DNA of 64,000 nt, from NCBI RefSeq assembly GCF_000364605.1, contig NZ_KB822587.1, positions 44,614 through 108,613 on the forward strand, read 5' to 3'. Every line of letters begins with the position of its first letter. The stretch's first letter is position 1. Positions 17,555-25,683 of the stretch are shown piece by piece. The notes under the pieces were generated by a model that saw only the letters and a list, made by a program, of their open reading frames with translations, was not told the origin of the DNA and did not search any database. Made by a program: the position numbers and the translations under genes. This DNA is from Nocardioides sp. Iso805N (GTDB lineage: Bacteria; Actinomycetota; Actinomycetes; Propionibacteriales; Nocardioidaceae).

Positions 17555-18571
17555 TCAGGTCTGCAGCGATCGCGCCATCGCGGGCACGTCACCGAGCGCG
17601 CGCAGCGCATCGTTGAGGTGCGTGCAGCCTGCGGTTCCGGCGAGCGATGTCAGCACCACCTCGCGCAGGTCGGCGAGCGGGACGCCGACCAGGCGGTGAA
17701 CCTGCCGGGTGGCGAGCGGGCACTCGGCGTACGGAAGGACCCGTGGCTCCGGGATCACCTCGAGCAGCTCGCCCGTGCGCAGACCGGCGGTTGCGGTCAG
17801 CCCGTACTCGTGGACGGCGACCCGACCGCCGTCGGGCGTGGTGGCGGAGTCCTGGAACATGGCGTCCACCCGGATCAGCTCGCCCTCCAGCCAGACGTCG
17901 ATACGCCGCATCCGTCGCATCGACATCTCGCTGATCTCCGCGACCTCGTGCCAGGCCCACGGATCGGGGTCCTCGGCGAGGGGACGGACGGCACAGGTCC
18001 GATGCGTCCACCGAGAGCTTCCGTCGGGCGCCAGCCCGCTCGATCCGGGCATGAAGCCGGTACAGATCCCCACCATAGGCCGGGTGTGCCCCTTGGCCTG
18101 GCTGATCTCCAGCAGCCGCTCGACGGGGATCCACTGGGCTGCGGCGAAGCCGCTGATCAGGGTCGCTCCCGGGGTGTCGTCCACGAGCAGGCTCGAGGGC
18201 CGTCCAGGGTCCTGGAGCTCCGGGACCTGGTCGGCCACCGTCGCCCGGAAGCCGCCCATCGCTCCGCTGCCCACCAGCTCGTCGATCTCGCGCGGCTCCC
18301 CGTCCGGCGCGGCGCGAAGAGCGAAGTGCAACACCTTGCGACCCGGCGAGACGTCGACGTCGACGCGCTCCTCGTGCAGCACCACCGGCGCGCCGCGCTC
18401 CGGGGTCAGCAGGTCACGACCACGGCCCGCGAGCCAGAGGTCGGTGCCGAGGCCATCGGACCAGGTCATGTCGATCGTCGTCGTACGGCGCAGCGAGCCG
18501 GGCCGGCGCGCGGGGGTCGCGTCCGCCGGCCCACGCGGCGTGAGCTCCTCGGGCACGTAGATCGCACTCAT
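17555..18571 (-). CDS. DUF2889-type protein of unknown function
   Basis: A 338-aa protein whose middle resembles the DUF2889 family: LRRTTTIDMTWSDG, then EISEMSMRRMRRIDVWLEGE and later RTGELLEVIPEPRVLPYAECP. No catalytic motif or signal peptide is evident. The family often sits beside acyl-CoA genes, but I know no established activity. The start at 18571 has GAGAGGG seven bases before it; the ATG at 18577 would be too close. It follows the acyl-CoA dehydrogenase by 19 bases and ends 12 bases from the convergent TetR gene. Confidence 0.62.
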   Translation of the reverse strand: MSAIYVPEELTPRGPADATPARRPGSLRRTTTIDMTWSDGLGTDLWLAGRGRDLLTPERGAPVVLHEERVDVDVSPGRKVLHFALRAAPDGEPREIDELVGSGAMGGFRATVADQVPELQDPGRPSSLLVDDTPGATLISGFAAAQWIPVERLLEISQAKGHTRPMVGICTGFMPGSSGLAPDGSSRWTHRTCAVRPLAEDPDPWAWHEVAEISEMSMRRMRRIDVWLEGELIRVDAMFQDSATTPDGGRVAVHEYGLTATAGLRTGELLEVIPEPRVLPYAECPLATRQVHRLVGVPLADLREVVLTSLAGTAGCTHLNDALRALGDVPAMARSLQT

Positions 18572-18590
18572 CGGCATCCCTCTCCGGTCA

Positions 18591-19745
18591 TCATCGGGCG
18601 GCGGCGATGTCGCGCCCGATGATCTCCTTCATCACCTCGGTGGTCCCGCCGTAGATGGTCTGGATCCGTGAGTCGATGAAGGCGCGACCCACCGGATACT
18701 CCATCATGTAGCCGTAGCCGCCGTGCAGCTGCAGGCACCGATCGGTCACCCGCTTCTGCAGCTCGGTCGACCACCACTTCGCCTTCGCCGCGTCGACCGC
18801 CGTCAGCTCGCCGGCGTTGAGGTTGAGCGTCGCCGCCTCGAGGAAGGCACGCGTCACGTCCAGCTCAGTCTGCATCTCGGCGAGCGCGAAACGGGTGTTC
18901 TGCAGGTCGATGATCGGCGCGCCGTAGGCACGGCGGTTCGTGGTGTAGTCGATGGTCCAGTCGAGCACGGCCTCAGCGGATCCGATGGCGTACCACGCGA
19001 TCGACATCCGCTCGCGCGGCAGCCGCTCCATCAGGTGCGGGAGCCCGCGACCCTCGGTGCCCAGCAGGTTCGTGGCGGGAACCCGGACGTTGTCGAAGAA
19101 GAGCTCCGCCGTGTCCTGCGCGTGCATGCCGACCTTGTCGAGCTTGCGGCCCCGCTCGAACCCCGGCGTACCGGTGTCGACGATGAGCAGGCTCAGACCC
19201 GATCGGCCCTCGGTCTGATCGGTGCGGGCCGCGACGACCACGACGTCCGAGCTGATCCCGTTGGTGATGAAGGTCTTGCTGCCGTTGATGACCCACTCGT
19301 CACCGTCGCGCACCGCACTGGTCCGGATGCCCCGGAGATCGCTGCCCGCGCCGGGCTCCGTCATCGCGATCGAGCTGACGATCTCGCCCGATGACATCCC
19401 CGGCAGATACCTGGCCTTCTGCTCCTCGGTGCCCAGCTCGGCGATGTAGCAGCCGACGATGTCCTCGTTGATGCCGAACGCGCCGTCGAGCGAGGTCGCG
19501 TTCACCCGCGCGAGCTCCTCCTTGACGATGGCTCGGAAGCGGTAGTCGCTCTGACCCGCGCCGCCGTACTCCTCGGGGAACGGGATCCCGACCACGCCCT
19601 GCTTGCCCGCGGCGAGCCACGGCTGCCGGTCGATCAGCCGCTCGTCCTCCCAACGGGCCAGGTTGGACTTGACCTCGCGCTCGACGAATTCACGCACGAT
19701 CGCGCGGAACGCGTCGTGCTCTTCGGTGTAGAAGGTCGACTTCAT
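18591..19745 (-). CDS. Acyl-CoA dehydrogenase
   Basis: A 384-aa flavoenzyme of full length introducing an alpha,beta double bond in an acyl-CoA. The FAD/substrate motif AMTEPGAGSDLRGI, the WVINGSKTFITNG strand and the C-terminal LQLHGGYGYMMEYPVGR are canonical. The C-terminal position used by MCAD is IYGGT rather than IYEGT, so the base is probably the Glu in LPRERMSIAW (IVD/LCAD type). It is closely similar to the proteins at 25684 and 62359. Downstream genes are DUF2889; upstream are a crotonase and an F420 oxidoreductase in the same direction. Confidence 0.92.
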   Translation of the reverse strand: MKSTFYTEEHDAFRAIVREFVEREVKSNLARWEDERLIDRQPWLAAGKQGVVGIPFPEEYGGAGQSDYRFRAIVKEELARVNATSLDGAFGINEDIVGCYIAELGTEEQKARYLPGMSSGEIVSSIAMTEPGAGSDLRGIRTSAVRDGDEWVINGSKTFITNGISSDVVVVAARTDQTEGRSGLSLLIVDTGTPGFERGRKLDKVGMHAQDTAELFFDNVRVPATNLLGTEGRGLPHLMERLPRERMSIAWYAIGSAEAVLDWTIDYTTNRRAYGAPIIDLQNTRFALAEMQTELDVTRAFLEAATLNLNAGELTAVDAAKAKWWSTELQKRVTDRCLQLHGGYGYMMEYPVGRAFIDSRIQTIYGGTTEVMKEIIGRDIAAAR

Positions 19746-19789
19746 GGCTTGTCTCCTGGGTCGGGTGGTTGGGGTCGGAGCGGCGCGGC

Positions 19790-20611
19790 TCAGCGGAAGC
19801 GCGCGGTCCGCTCCTGGAAATCGCTGCTGGTCAGAAGGGCGCCCTGGACGGACCCCAGCGTCGCCAGCTCCGTGTGAAGGCCGGGCGTCACGACGCGGCT
19901 CAGACTCGCCTTGCTGCGATCGAGCGCTGTCGCCGGCAGCGACGCGAGCCGCTGCGCCAGGGCGTCGACAGCCGCGGGGAGATCCTCCGGTGCCGCGACG
20001 CGGTTGAGCAGGCCCCACTCGAGAGCGGTCTGGGCGGAGATTGCCTCACCGAGCAGCACCATCTCCCTCGCGCGGGTGACACCGATGGCGTGCGTGAGCA
20101 GGTGTGCGCCGCCCATGCCGGGGACCAGGCCGACACCGATCCACGAGCTCGCGAAGGTCGATCGCGTCGTCGCGACCCGCAAGTCGCAGGCCATCGCCAG
20201 GTCCAGGCCGGCACCGAGAGCCGCGCCGTCGATCTCAGCAATGACGGGCACCGGGGATCCGAGCAGCTCGGCGACCAGCCGCTGGAAGTGGCGATAGACC
20301 ACATCGGTGACCGCCGCCGGCCCGTGGCTCGCCACCTCGCTGAGATCGGTGAGGTCGCCGCCCGCGCAGAAGACCGGCGAGGCACCGGCAAGGACGACCA
20401 CGCGGACGGGGTCGTGGCCGTCGCGCTCGTCGCGTACGGCGGCGATCCGGTCGGCGAGCCCGGCGACCAGATCGACCGTCAGGGCGTTGCGCCGCTGCGG
20501 CCGGTCCAAGGTCAGCCGCAGCACCGCGCCGCGGCGTTCCTCCAGGAATCCTCGCTGCGCCGTGTCGGCGACGTCGACCGCTTCAGACATCCCACCGGCC
20601 GCGCTGGTCAT
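19790..20611 (-). CDS. Crotonase-superfamily protein (divergent active site)
   Basis: A 273-aa enoyl-CoA hydratase/isomerase fold. The oxyanion-hole strand VFCAGGDLTDL and the NGAALGAG-type turn (IDGAALGAGLDLAMACDL) are present. By eye the two hydratase glutamates are replaced: Glu144 by Asp (GLDLAM) and Glu164 by Trp (ASSWIGVGLVPG). It may therefore be an isomerase, C-C hydrolase or other crotonase reaction. Its ATG overlaps the oxidoreductase stop (ATGA). Confidence 0.84.
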   Translation of the reverse strand: MTSAAGGMSEAVDVADTAQRGFLEERRGAVLRLTLDRPQRRNALTVDLVAGLADRIAAVRDERDGHDPVRVVVLAGASPVFCAGGDLTDLSEVASHGPAAVTDVVYRHFQRLVAELLGSPVPVIAEIDGAALGAGLDLAMACDLRVATTRSTFASSWIGVGLVPGMGGAHLLTHAIGVTRAREMVLLGEAISAQTALEWGLLNRVAAPEDLPAAVDALAQRLASLPATALDRSKASLSRVVTPGLHTELATLGSVQGALLTSSDFQERTARFR

Positions 20612-21642
20612 GCCAGACCGCGGATCGAGCGGGCCAGGCTCAACGCCAGGTCCTGGTCGGGCAGACCGACGCCGTTGACCTGGTAGTGCGCGATCAGATC
20701 GCCCCAGCGAGCCTGCATCGCAGGACCGATCTCCTCGGGCGCACCCACGATCGCGAACTCGTGGAGGACCTCGTCACTGATCAGCTCACCCATCGTCTGC
20801 CAGCGACGGTCGTCGCCCGAGACCGAGAGCCGGTGGAGCTCCTCCCCGAGGTCGCCCCATCCGTGCGCCTCGAGGACACCGCGGTAGGCCGGCGTCGAAC
20901 CGTAGAAGGCGATCTGCTCGGTCACCTTCCGGCGGGACTCGGCGTACTCCCGCTCGTCGCGCCCGGTGACGATGAAGCTGCCGCCGACGACATCGAAGTC
21001 GCGCCCGGCCTCACCCGGCGCACCCCGGGAGCGCCCGGCCTCGACGGCCGGCAGGGTGACTGTGCGGACGTAGGTCGTGGTGGTGAAGGGATGCAGGAGC
21101 AGTCCGTCGGCGACCTCGCCGGCGACCTCGGTCATCCGGCCGCCGACGGCGGCGATGTAGACCTTCGGCATCGGCTGTGAGCCCTCCGGGGTGAACATCG
21201 GCGTCATCAGCGTGTGCTGGTAGAAGTCGCCACGGAAGTCGAGCTTGTCCCCGGTCCGCCATGCCGACCAGATCGCCCGCATCGCCGCGACGTATTCGGC
21301 CATCCGAGCGGCCGGACTCCCCCACGGCATCGCGTAGCGCCGTTCGATGTGCGGCTTGATCTGGCTGCCGAGCCCGAGGGTGAGGCGGCCACCGCTGAAC
21401 TCCTGCAAGAGCCAGCCCTGGTGGGCGAGCAGCATCGGCGAGCGAGCGAAGGCCACCGCGATGCCGGTCATGAGGTCGACCTTCGTGGTGGCGCCCGCCG
21501 CAAGGGTGAGCTGAAGGACCGGATCGGCCTTCACCTCGCTGCACGAGACGGCATCAAGTCCTGCGGACTCGGCCGCGCAGGCCGCCTCGGCAACCCCGGC
21601 GAGACCATCGCCCTCCACTGCCAACGGCACCCCAACGCGCAC
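20608..21642 (-). CDS. LLM-class F420-dependent oxidoreductase
   Basis: A 344-aa luciferase-like protein resembling the F420 group with TIGR03617-type features: DAVSCSEVKADPVLQL, VAFARSPMLLAHQGW, FSGGRLTLGLGSQIKPHIERRY, and PMPKVYIAAVGGRMTEVAGE. It probably catalyses an F420-linked redox step on a pathway intermediate. The GTG start has GGAGGGA about eight bases upstream. It heads the operon with the crotonase, acyl-CoA dehydrogenase and DUF2889 genes, and is divergent from doxX. Confidence 0.85.
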   Translation of the reverse strand: MRVGVPLAVEGDGLAGVAEAACAAESAGLDAVSCSEVKADPVLQLTLAAGATTKVDLMTGIAVAFARSPMLLAHQGWLLQEFSGGRLTLGLGSQIKPHIERRYAMPWGSPAARMAEYVAAMRAIWSAWRTGDKLDFRGDFYQHTLMTPMFTPEGSQPMPKVYIAAVGGRMTEVAGEVADGLLLHPFTTTTYVRTVTLPAVEAGRSRGAPGEAGRDFDVVGGSFIVTGRDEREYAESRRKVTEQIAFYGSTPAYRGVLEAHGWGDLGEELHRLSVSGDDRRWQTMGELISDEVLHEFAIVGAPEEIGPAMQARWGDLIAHYQVNGVGLPDQDLALSLARSIRGLA

Positions 21643-21671
21643 GACGTACTCCCTCCAACCTCGACGACAAG

Positions 21672-21688
21672 AGCCAAATTATTATACT
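21672..21688 (-). promoter_or_regulatory. Putative shared operator, site 14
   Basis: Read on the minus strand: AGTATAATAATTTGGCT, matching site 6 at 13 of 17 positions. It lies between the divergent oxidoreductase and doxX genes, in the only AT-rich part of the gap. Confidence 0.45.
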
Positions 21689-21741
21689 TTTTAAATCGAA
21701 GCCAGGCCCCTGACCTGGCGTCTGAGAGAAAGAAGCAACGC

Positions 21742-22239
21742 ATGGACCCCGCTGACCTCGCCCTGCTCGTCGTCCGGAGCGTCGTCGGACTGACGCTGGT
21801 CGCCCACGGCATCAACCACTGGGTCGGTGGCGGCAGGATCGCCGGTACGGCGCGGTGGTTCGAGGGGCTCGGTCTACGCCATGGCCGGCTCCAGGCGTGG
21901 GCCAGCGTCGTGACCGAGATCGGCGCCGGCGCACTGCTCGTCCTCGGCCTCCTGACGCCGCTCGCCGCGGCCGCCACCATCTCGGTGATGTCGGTCGCCG
22001 CGCTGCTGGCACATCGTCGCAACGGCTTCTTCGTGTTCAAGGACGGCTGGGAGTACGTCATGGTGTTGGCCGTCACAGCCCTCTCCCTGGGCCTCATGGG
22101 CCCGGGGAGTGTGTCGGTCGACCACCTGGCGGGGACCACTGTCGACGGCTGGGCCGGAGGCACGATCGCGCTCCTGGTCGGTGTCGCCTCGACCGCCCTG
22201 CTGCTGCTCGCGACCTACCGTCCGGTTCGCGACGGCTGA
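21742..22239 (+). CDS. DoxX-family membrane protein
   Basis: A 165-aa integral membrane protein with four hydrophobic segments (about residues 5-25, 50-75, 78-95 and 130-155), typical of DoxX/DoxD. The family is linked to quinone-associated or oxidative-stress membrane functions, but the role here is unknown. The only plus-strand gene between 17.6 and 25.6 kb, it may be expressed from the same operator-bearing gap as the oxidoreductase. Its last 25 bases overlap the end of the convergent MaoC-like gene. Confidence 0.8.
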   Translation: MDPADLALLVVRSVVGLTLVAHGINHWVGGGRIAGTARWFEGLGLRHGRLQAWASVVTEIGAGALLVLGLLTPLAAAATISVMSVAALLAHRRNGFFVFKDGWEYVMVLAVTALSLGLMGPGSVSVDHLAGTTVDGWAGGTIALLVGVASTALLLLATYRPVRDG

Positions 22240-23528
22240 GCCGTTGCCGAGGCTCGCGTCCGCTGCGCACTCAGCTCGAGGTGGCGCTCCCACATCGCAC
22301 CCGACCTGCGGACCACGTCCGTGGGCGGCGCCAGCAGCACGGCCTGGCCGTTGGTGCGACTCGGCAGCGAGATCGTGACATCGGCGAACGCGGTCTCCAC
22401 GTCACGCTGATTGGTCATCTTCATCTTCACGTCGACCACCGTCAGGCCGTTCTCCTCACGCTTGTCGACGATCTCGCCGGAGAGGAACTGCACGTCGCCG
22501 TGATAGTTGAACTTCCGGATCGAATCGCGCTGCTCGATGACGAAGGCGTCGTCCCCGGCCCAGTCGGTGGCGTAGTGGTGGAACCAGGTCTCGCGCATCA
22601 CTCCGTAGTCGTAGGCCATCGGGTTGCCGATGGCCTGCGCCCAGGCCGAGTCCCAGTGGAGTCGCTGGGCGACGTCCGGGACACCCTGCTCGTTCTTGAC
22701 GAAGAACGGCGCGATCCGCTTGCGGTTGAGGTAGGCCAGGCGCGAGGACTTCAGGCCGTAGGGCACGAAACCGTAGCCACCGGCATGGAACGCCACGACC
22801 TCGGTGGTGGTCAGCGGACCCTTGACCATCGGCGGCAGCTCATCACCGATCTCGACGTCCTCCCAGTAGCGCGGCTCGGCGCCGCGACGCTGCTCGGCGG
22901 CATAGATCGCGTCGATCCGCTCGATGTCCTCATCGGTGTACTGGGTCGGCTCGATCTGGCTGTACTTGCCGCGCTCACGGGCCGCCTTGCGCTCGGTGAG
23001 AACCCGCAGCACGCGGTGGACGTAGACGACCTCGCCACGCTGGTTGACCTTGACCTCACGGCTGACCTGGATCACCGACTGGCCGGCGAACTCCGAGTCC
23101 TTGACCTCGAGGGTCTCCTCGCCACCGAAGGCGAAGAGGCGATCACCGGGGTAGACCGGGCGGTACCACTGCGTCGATCCGCCCGACACGAAGACATGGA
23201 TCCCGCGGAAGAGCCCCTTCGTCTGCTGCTTGACGTCTTCGGGCATCGGGTCTCCGAGCATCGGCGCCCCGATGATCTGCGCCATGCTGTTCGGCGCGAT
23301 CTGCGAGCCCCAGCGCGTCGTCTCGCCGTAGTGCTCGTCGCCGTAGAGCGGGTTGTCGTCGCCCACACCCCAGGCGAAGTTGCGGATCGAGTCATAGGAG
23401 GCGGTGCTGATGTGCTCGAGTTGCTTCTTGGCCACGTCGACGCCGAGGAGCAGCTTGGCCCGCTCGATGTCGCGGTCGTCGAACGTGTAGTTCGTCGCCT
23501 CGTCGAATTCCTTGTCGATGTCCACCAT
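22215..23528 (-). CDS. MaoC-like acyl dehydratase, two-domain
   Basis: A 437-aa protein with an N-terminal MaoC_dehydrat_N/FAS1-like hotdog (SIRNFAWGVGDDNPLYGDEHY, then RWGSQIAP, residues about 45-200) and a second hotdog-like half (RGAEPRYWEDVEIGDELPP onward). Such proteins hydrate or dehydrate enoyl-CoA esters. The paralogue at 53476 has the same architecture. It lies 50 bases after the alpha/beta hydrolase stop in the thiolase-hydrolase-MaoC operon. Confidence 0.8.
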   Translation of the reverse strand: MVDIDKEFDEATNYTFDDRDIERAKLLLGVDVAKKQLEHISTASYDSIRNFAWGVGDDNPLYGDEHYGETTRWGSQIAPNSMAQIIGAPMLGDPMPEDVKQQTKGLFRGIHVFVSGGSTQWYRPVYPGDRLFAFGGEETLEVKDSEFAGQSVIQVSREVKVNQRGEVVYVHRVLRVLTERKAARERGKYSQIEPTQYTDEDIERIDAIYAAEQRRGAEPRYWEDVEIGDELPPMVKGPLTTTEVVAFHAGGYGFVPYGLKSSRLAYLNRKRIAPFFVKNEQGVPDVAQRLHWDSAWAQAIGNPMAYDYGVMRETWFHHYATDWAGDDAFVIEQRDSIRKFNYHGDVQFLSGEIVDKREENGLTVVDVKMKMTNQRDVETAFADVTISLPSRTNGQAVLLAPPTDVVRRSGAMWERHLELSAQRTRASATAQPSRTGR

Positions 23529-23578
23529 GGGTGGCTCCGTCCTTGTCGTCGGTCGGGTGATGGCCGAGCCTTCTGCGC

Positions 23579-24367
23579 TCAGCAGCGCCACGCGGCCAGT
23601 TGGGTTCGCAGCGTCGAGATGAGTGCCAGCGGCCGGTCGAGCATCGGGTGGTGGCCCATCTCCAGGAGCTCGACCACCCGCGCGTGGTCACCGACCAGCA
23701 ATGCCAGCTTGAAGGCGACGCCGTCGGGCAGGATCCCGTGCTCGCACCGGAACAGCGTCACCGGACAGCCCAGCGTCGCGACGTACGGCGTCAACCGGGC
23801 GAGGCTGCCGACGACGGCGCGATCGAACTTCCAGGTCCACCTACCGCCGACCTCGCCCACCGAGAGGGCGGCGATGTGATCGCGGACGTAGGGAAGGACC
23901 ATGTCCTGCGCGGGCGCGGTCACGAAGCGCTCCATGGCTTCGGCCTTGGAGGCGTAGAGCGGCATCGCCCGACGCCGTCGGCGCTCGAGCACGTCCTCGT
24001 CGAACTCGAGGTCGACCAGCGGCGAGTCGACCAGGGCGACGGCACCGATCAGGGCGGGGTGCTGCGTCGCCGTGACCAGCGCGACCCGGCCACCCATGCT
24101 GTGGCCGATGAGCGCCACCGGACGCCCTTCGCCCGCGATCCGCGCGGCAGCTGCCACCTCCTGGGCCCACAAGGCGGGCCCGTAGGCCGACCGATGGTCG
24201 CTGTCGCCGTGACCGCTGAGGTCGAGAGCCACGACGTGGCGGCCGTGCGCCAGATGCGGTGCGATGTGATCCCACCAGCCGGCATGGGCCGAGCCGCCGT
24301 GCACCAGCACGACGCCCGGGCTGCCCGGCTGCCCCCACGTCCGCATCGCGATGGTGGCTCCGGCCAC
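23579..24367 (-). CDS. Alpha/beta hydrolase
   Basis: An alpha/beta-hydrolase with the oxyanion segment VVLVHGGSAHAGWWD, the nucleophile elbow GHSMGG, an acidic loop near LVDSPL and a C-terminal His in EMGHHPML. It may hydrolyse an ester or C-C bond, or a ring-derived lactone. The start is unclear: GTG at 24367 keeps the first strand (EVAGATIAMRTWG). The frame is open back to the thiolase stop at 24454, where only a CTG overlapping that stop is available. The gene at 50820 is a paralogue. It lies between thiolase and MaoC-like genes. Confidence 0.78.
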   Translation of the reverse strand: MAGATIAMRTWGQPGSPGVVLVHGGSAHAGWWDHIAPHLAHGRHVVALDLSGHGDSDHRSAYGPALWAQEVAAAARIAGEGRPVALIGHSMGGRVALVTATQHPALIGAVALVDSPLVDLEFDEDVLERRRRRAMPLYASKAEAMERFVTAPAQDMVLPYVRDHIAALSVGEVGGRWTWKFDRAVVGSLARLTPYVATLGCPVTLFRCEHGILPDGVAFKLALLVGDHARVVELLEMGHHPMLDRPLALISTLRTQLAAWRC

Positions 24368-24453
24368 CTCGACGAACCGGATGAGGGGCCGCTGCCCGAT
24401 GGCCGTCGAGAACCAGGCAGGCGCCGTCGCCTGCGGCGCCGACGCGAGGCGGC

Positions 24454-25584
24454 TCAGAGCAGCTCCAGGATCGTCGCGTTGGCCATGCCGCCGGCCTCGC
24501 ACATGGTCTGCAGGCCGTAGCGGATGCCCCGGTCCCGCATGTGGTGCACCAGGCGGGTCATCAGGATCGCGCCGGAGGCCCCGAGCGGGTGGCCTACCGA
24601 GATGGCACCGCCCAGCGGGTTCAGGACGTCGTCGCCGACGCCGAACTCCGCCTGCCACGCCAGCGGCACCGGGGCGAACGCCTCGTTGACCTCGAAGGCA
24701 CCGATGTCCTGCGGTGAGAGTCCCGACTTCTGCAGCGCCTTGACGGTGGCCGCGATCGGCGCCGTCAGCATCATCACCGGGTCGTCGCCGGCCAGGACGG
24801 CCGTGTGGACGCGCGCCATCGGCTGCCAGCCGTTGGCCGCGGCGAGCTCGCTGGTGGTGATGAGCAGCGCCGCGGCGCCATCGGAGATCTGGGAGGCGTT
24901 GCCCGCGGTGATGACCCCGTCGGGGCGGAAGGCGGGCTTCAGGTTCGCCAGGGTCTCGACCGAGGTGCTGCGGCGCAGACCCTCGTCGTGCCGAAGACCG
25001 GCGAGCGGCGCGATCTGACCCTCGAAGGTGCCCGCGTCGGCGGCGACGGCGGTGCGCTCGTGGGATCGGGCGGAGTACTCGTCGAGGCGGGTGCGGGAGA
25101 GCCCCCACTTCGCCGCGACCATCTCGGCCGCGAAGCCCTGGTTCATGTCATCGACGCCGTAGCGCTCCAGCACCGACGCCGAGTACGGCGCTCCGTCACG
25201 CGCGGCGCTGCCCATGGGCACCCGGCTCATGGACTCGGCGCCCCCGACCACGGCGATGTCGTACTGCCCGGCCACGACCAGTCCCGCACCGAAGTGAACC
25301 GACTGCTGGCTCGAGCCGCAGCGACGATCGACGGTGGATGACGGCACCGACTCCGGCCAGCCCGCAGCCAGCACCGACACCCGACCCAGGCTGCCCGCCT
25401 GATCGCCGACCTGGCTCACGCAACCCCAGACCACGTCATCGACGGTGGCCGGCTCGAAGCCGACCCGATCCGCCAGCGCCTTGAGCACGTGAGCACCGAG
25501 GTCGGCGGGATGCACGTCGGCCAGCGAGCCGTTCCGCTTGCCGATCGGTGTGCGCACTGCATCGACGATCACCGCGTCCCGCAT
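24454..25584 (-). CDS. Thiolase (acetyl-CoA acyltransferase)
   Basis: A 376-aa thiolase with nucleophile C89 in DRRCGSSQQS, His in SVGHPLGASGAIL and the second Cys in TMCEAGGMANATILELL. It resembles the thiolase at 7771 closely. It should cleave a 3-oxoacyl-CoA. It starts the minus-strand operon with the hydrolase and MaoC-like genes, divergent from the acyl-CoA dehydrogenase at 25684 across a gap holding a perfect 7-bp inverted repeat. Confidence 0.92.
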   Translation of the reverse strand: MRDAVIVDAVRTPIGKRNGSLADVHPADLGAHVLKALADRVGFEPATVDDVVWGCVSQVGDQAGSLGRVSVLAAGWPESVPSSTVDRRCGSSQQSVHFGAGLVVAGQYDIAVVGGAESMSRVPMGSAARDGAPYSASVLERYGVDDMNQGFAAEMVAAKWGLSRTRLDEYSARSHERTAVAADAGTFEGQIAPLAGLRHDEGLRRSTSVETLANLKPAFRPDGVITAGNASQISDGAAALLITTSELAAANGWQPMARVHTAVLAGDDPVMMLTAPIAATVKALQKSGLSPQDIGAFEVNEAFAPVPLAWQAEFGVGDDVLNPLGGAISVGHPLGASGAILMTRLVHHMRDRGIRYGLQTMCEAGGMANATILELL

Positions 25585-25617
25585 GGAAGCTCTCCTTCTT
25601 CAGCTGATCCCCTGGTG

Positions 25618-25634
25618 CACCAAATCATACAATT
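25618..25634 (-). promoter_or_regulatory. Putative shared operator, site 16
   Basis: On the minus strand AATTGTATGATTTGGTG matches site 6 at most positions of the ATGATTTGG core. It overlaps the inverted repeat at 25624-25642 between the divergent thiolase and dehydrogenase. Confidence 0.4.
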
Positions 25635-25642
25635 AGTATGAT
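25624..25642. repeat. Perfect inverted repeat, likely operator
   Basis: ATCATAC at 25624-25630 and GTATGAT at 25636-25642 are exact reverse complements with a 5-base spacer AATTA. It sits midway in a 99-base divergent gap, a typical place for a dimeric repressor. Confidence 0.6.
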
Positions 25643-25683
25643 AATCAAGATCTTTCCATCCCGTCTCATCCAGGAGGTCGACC

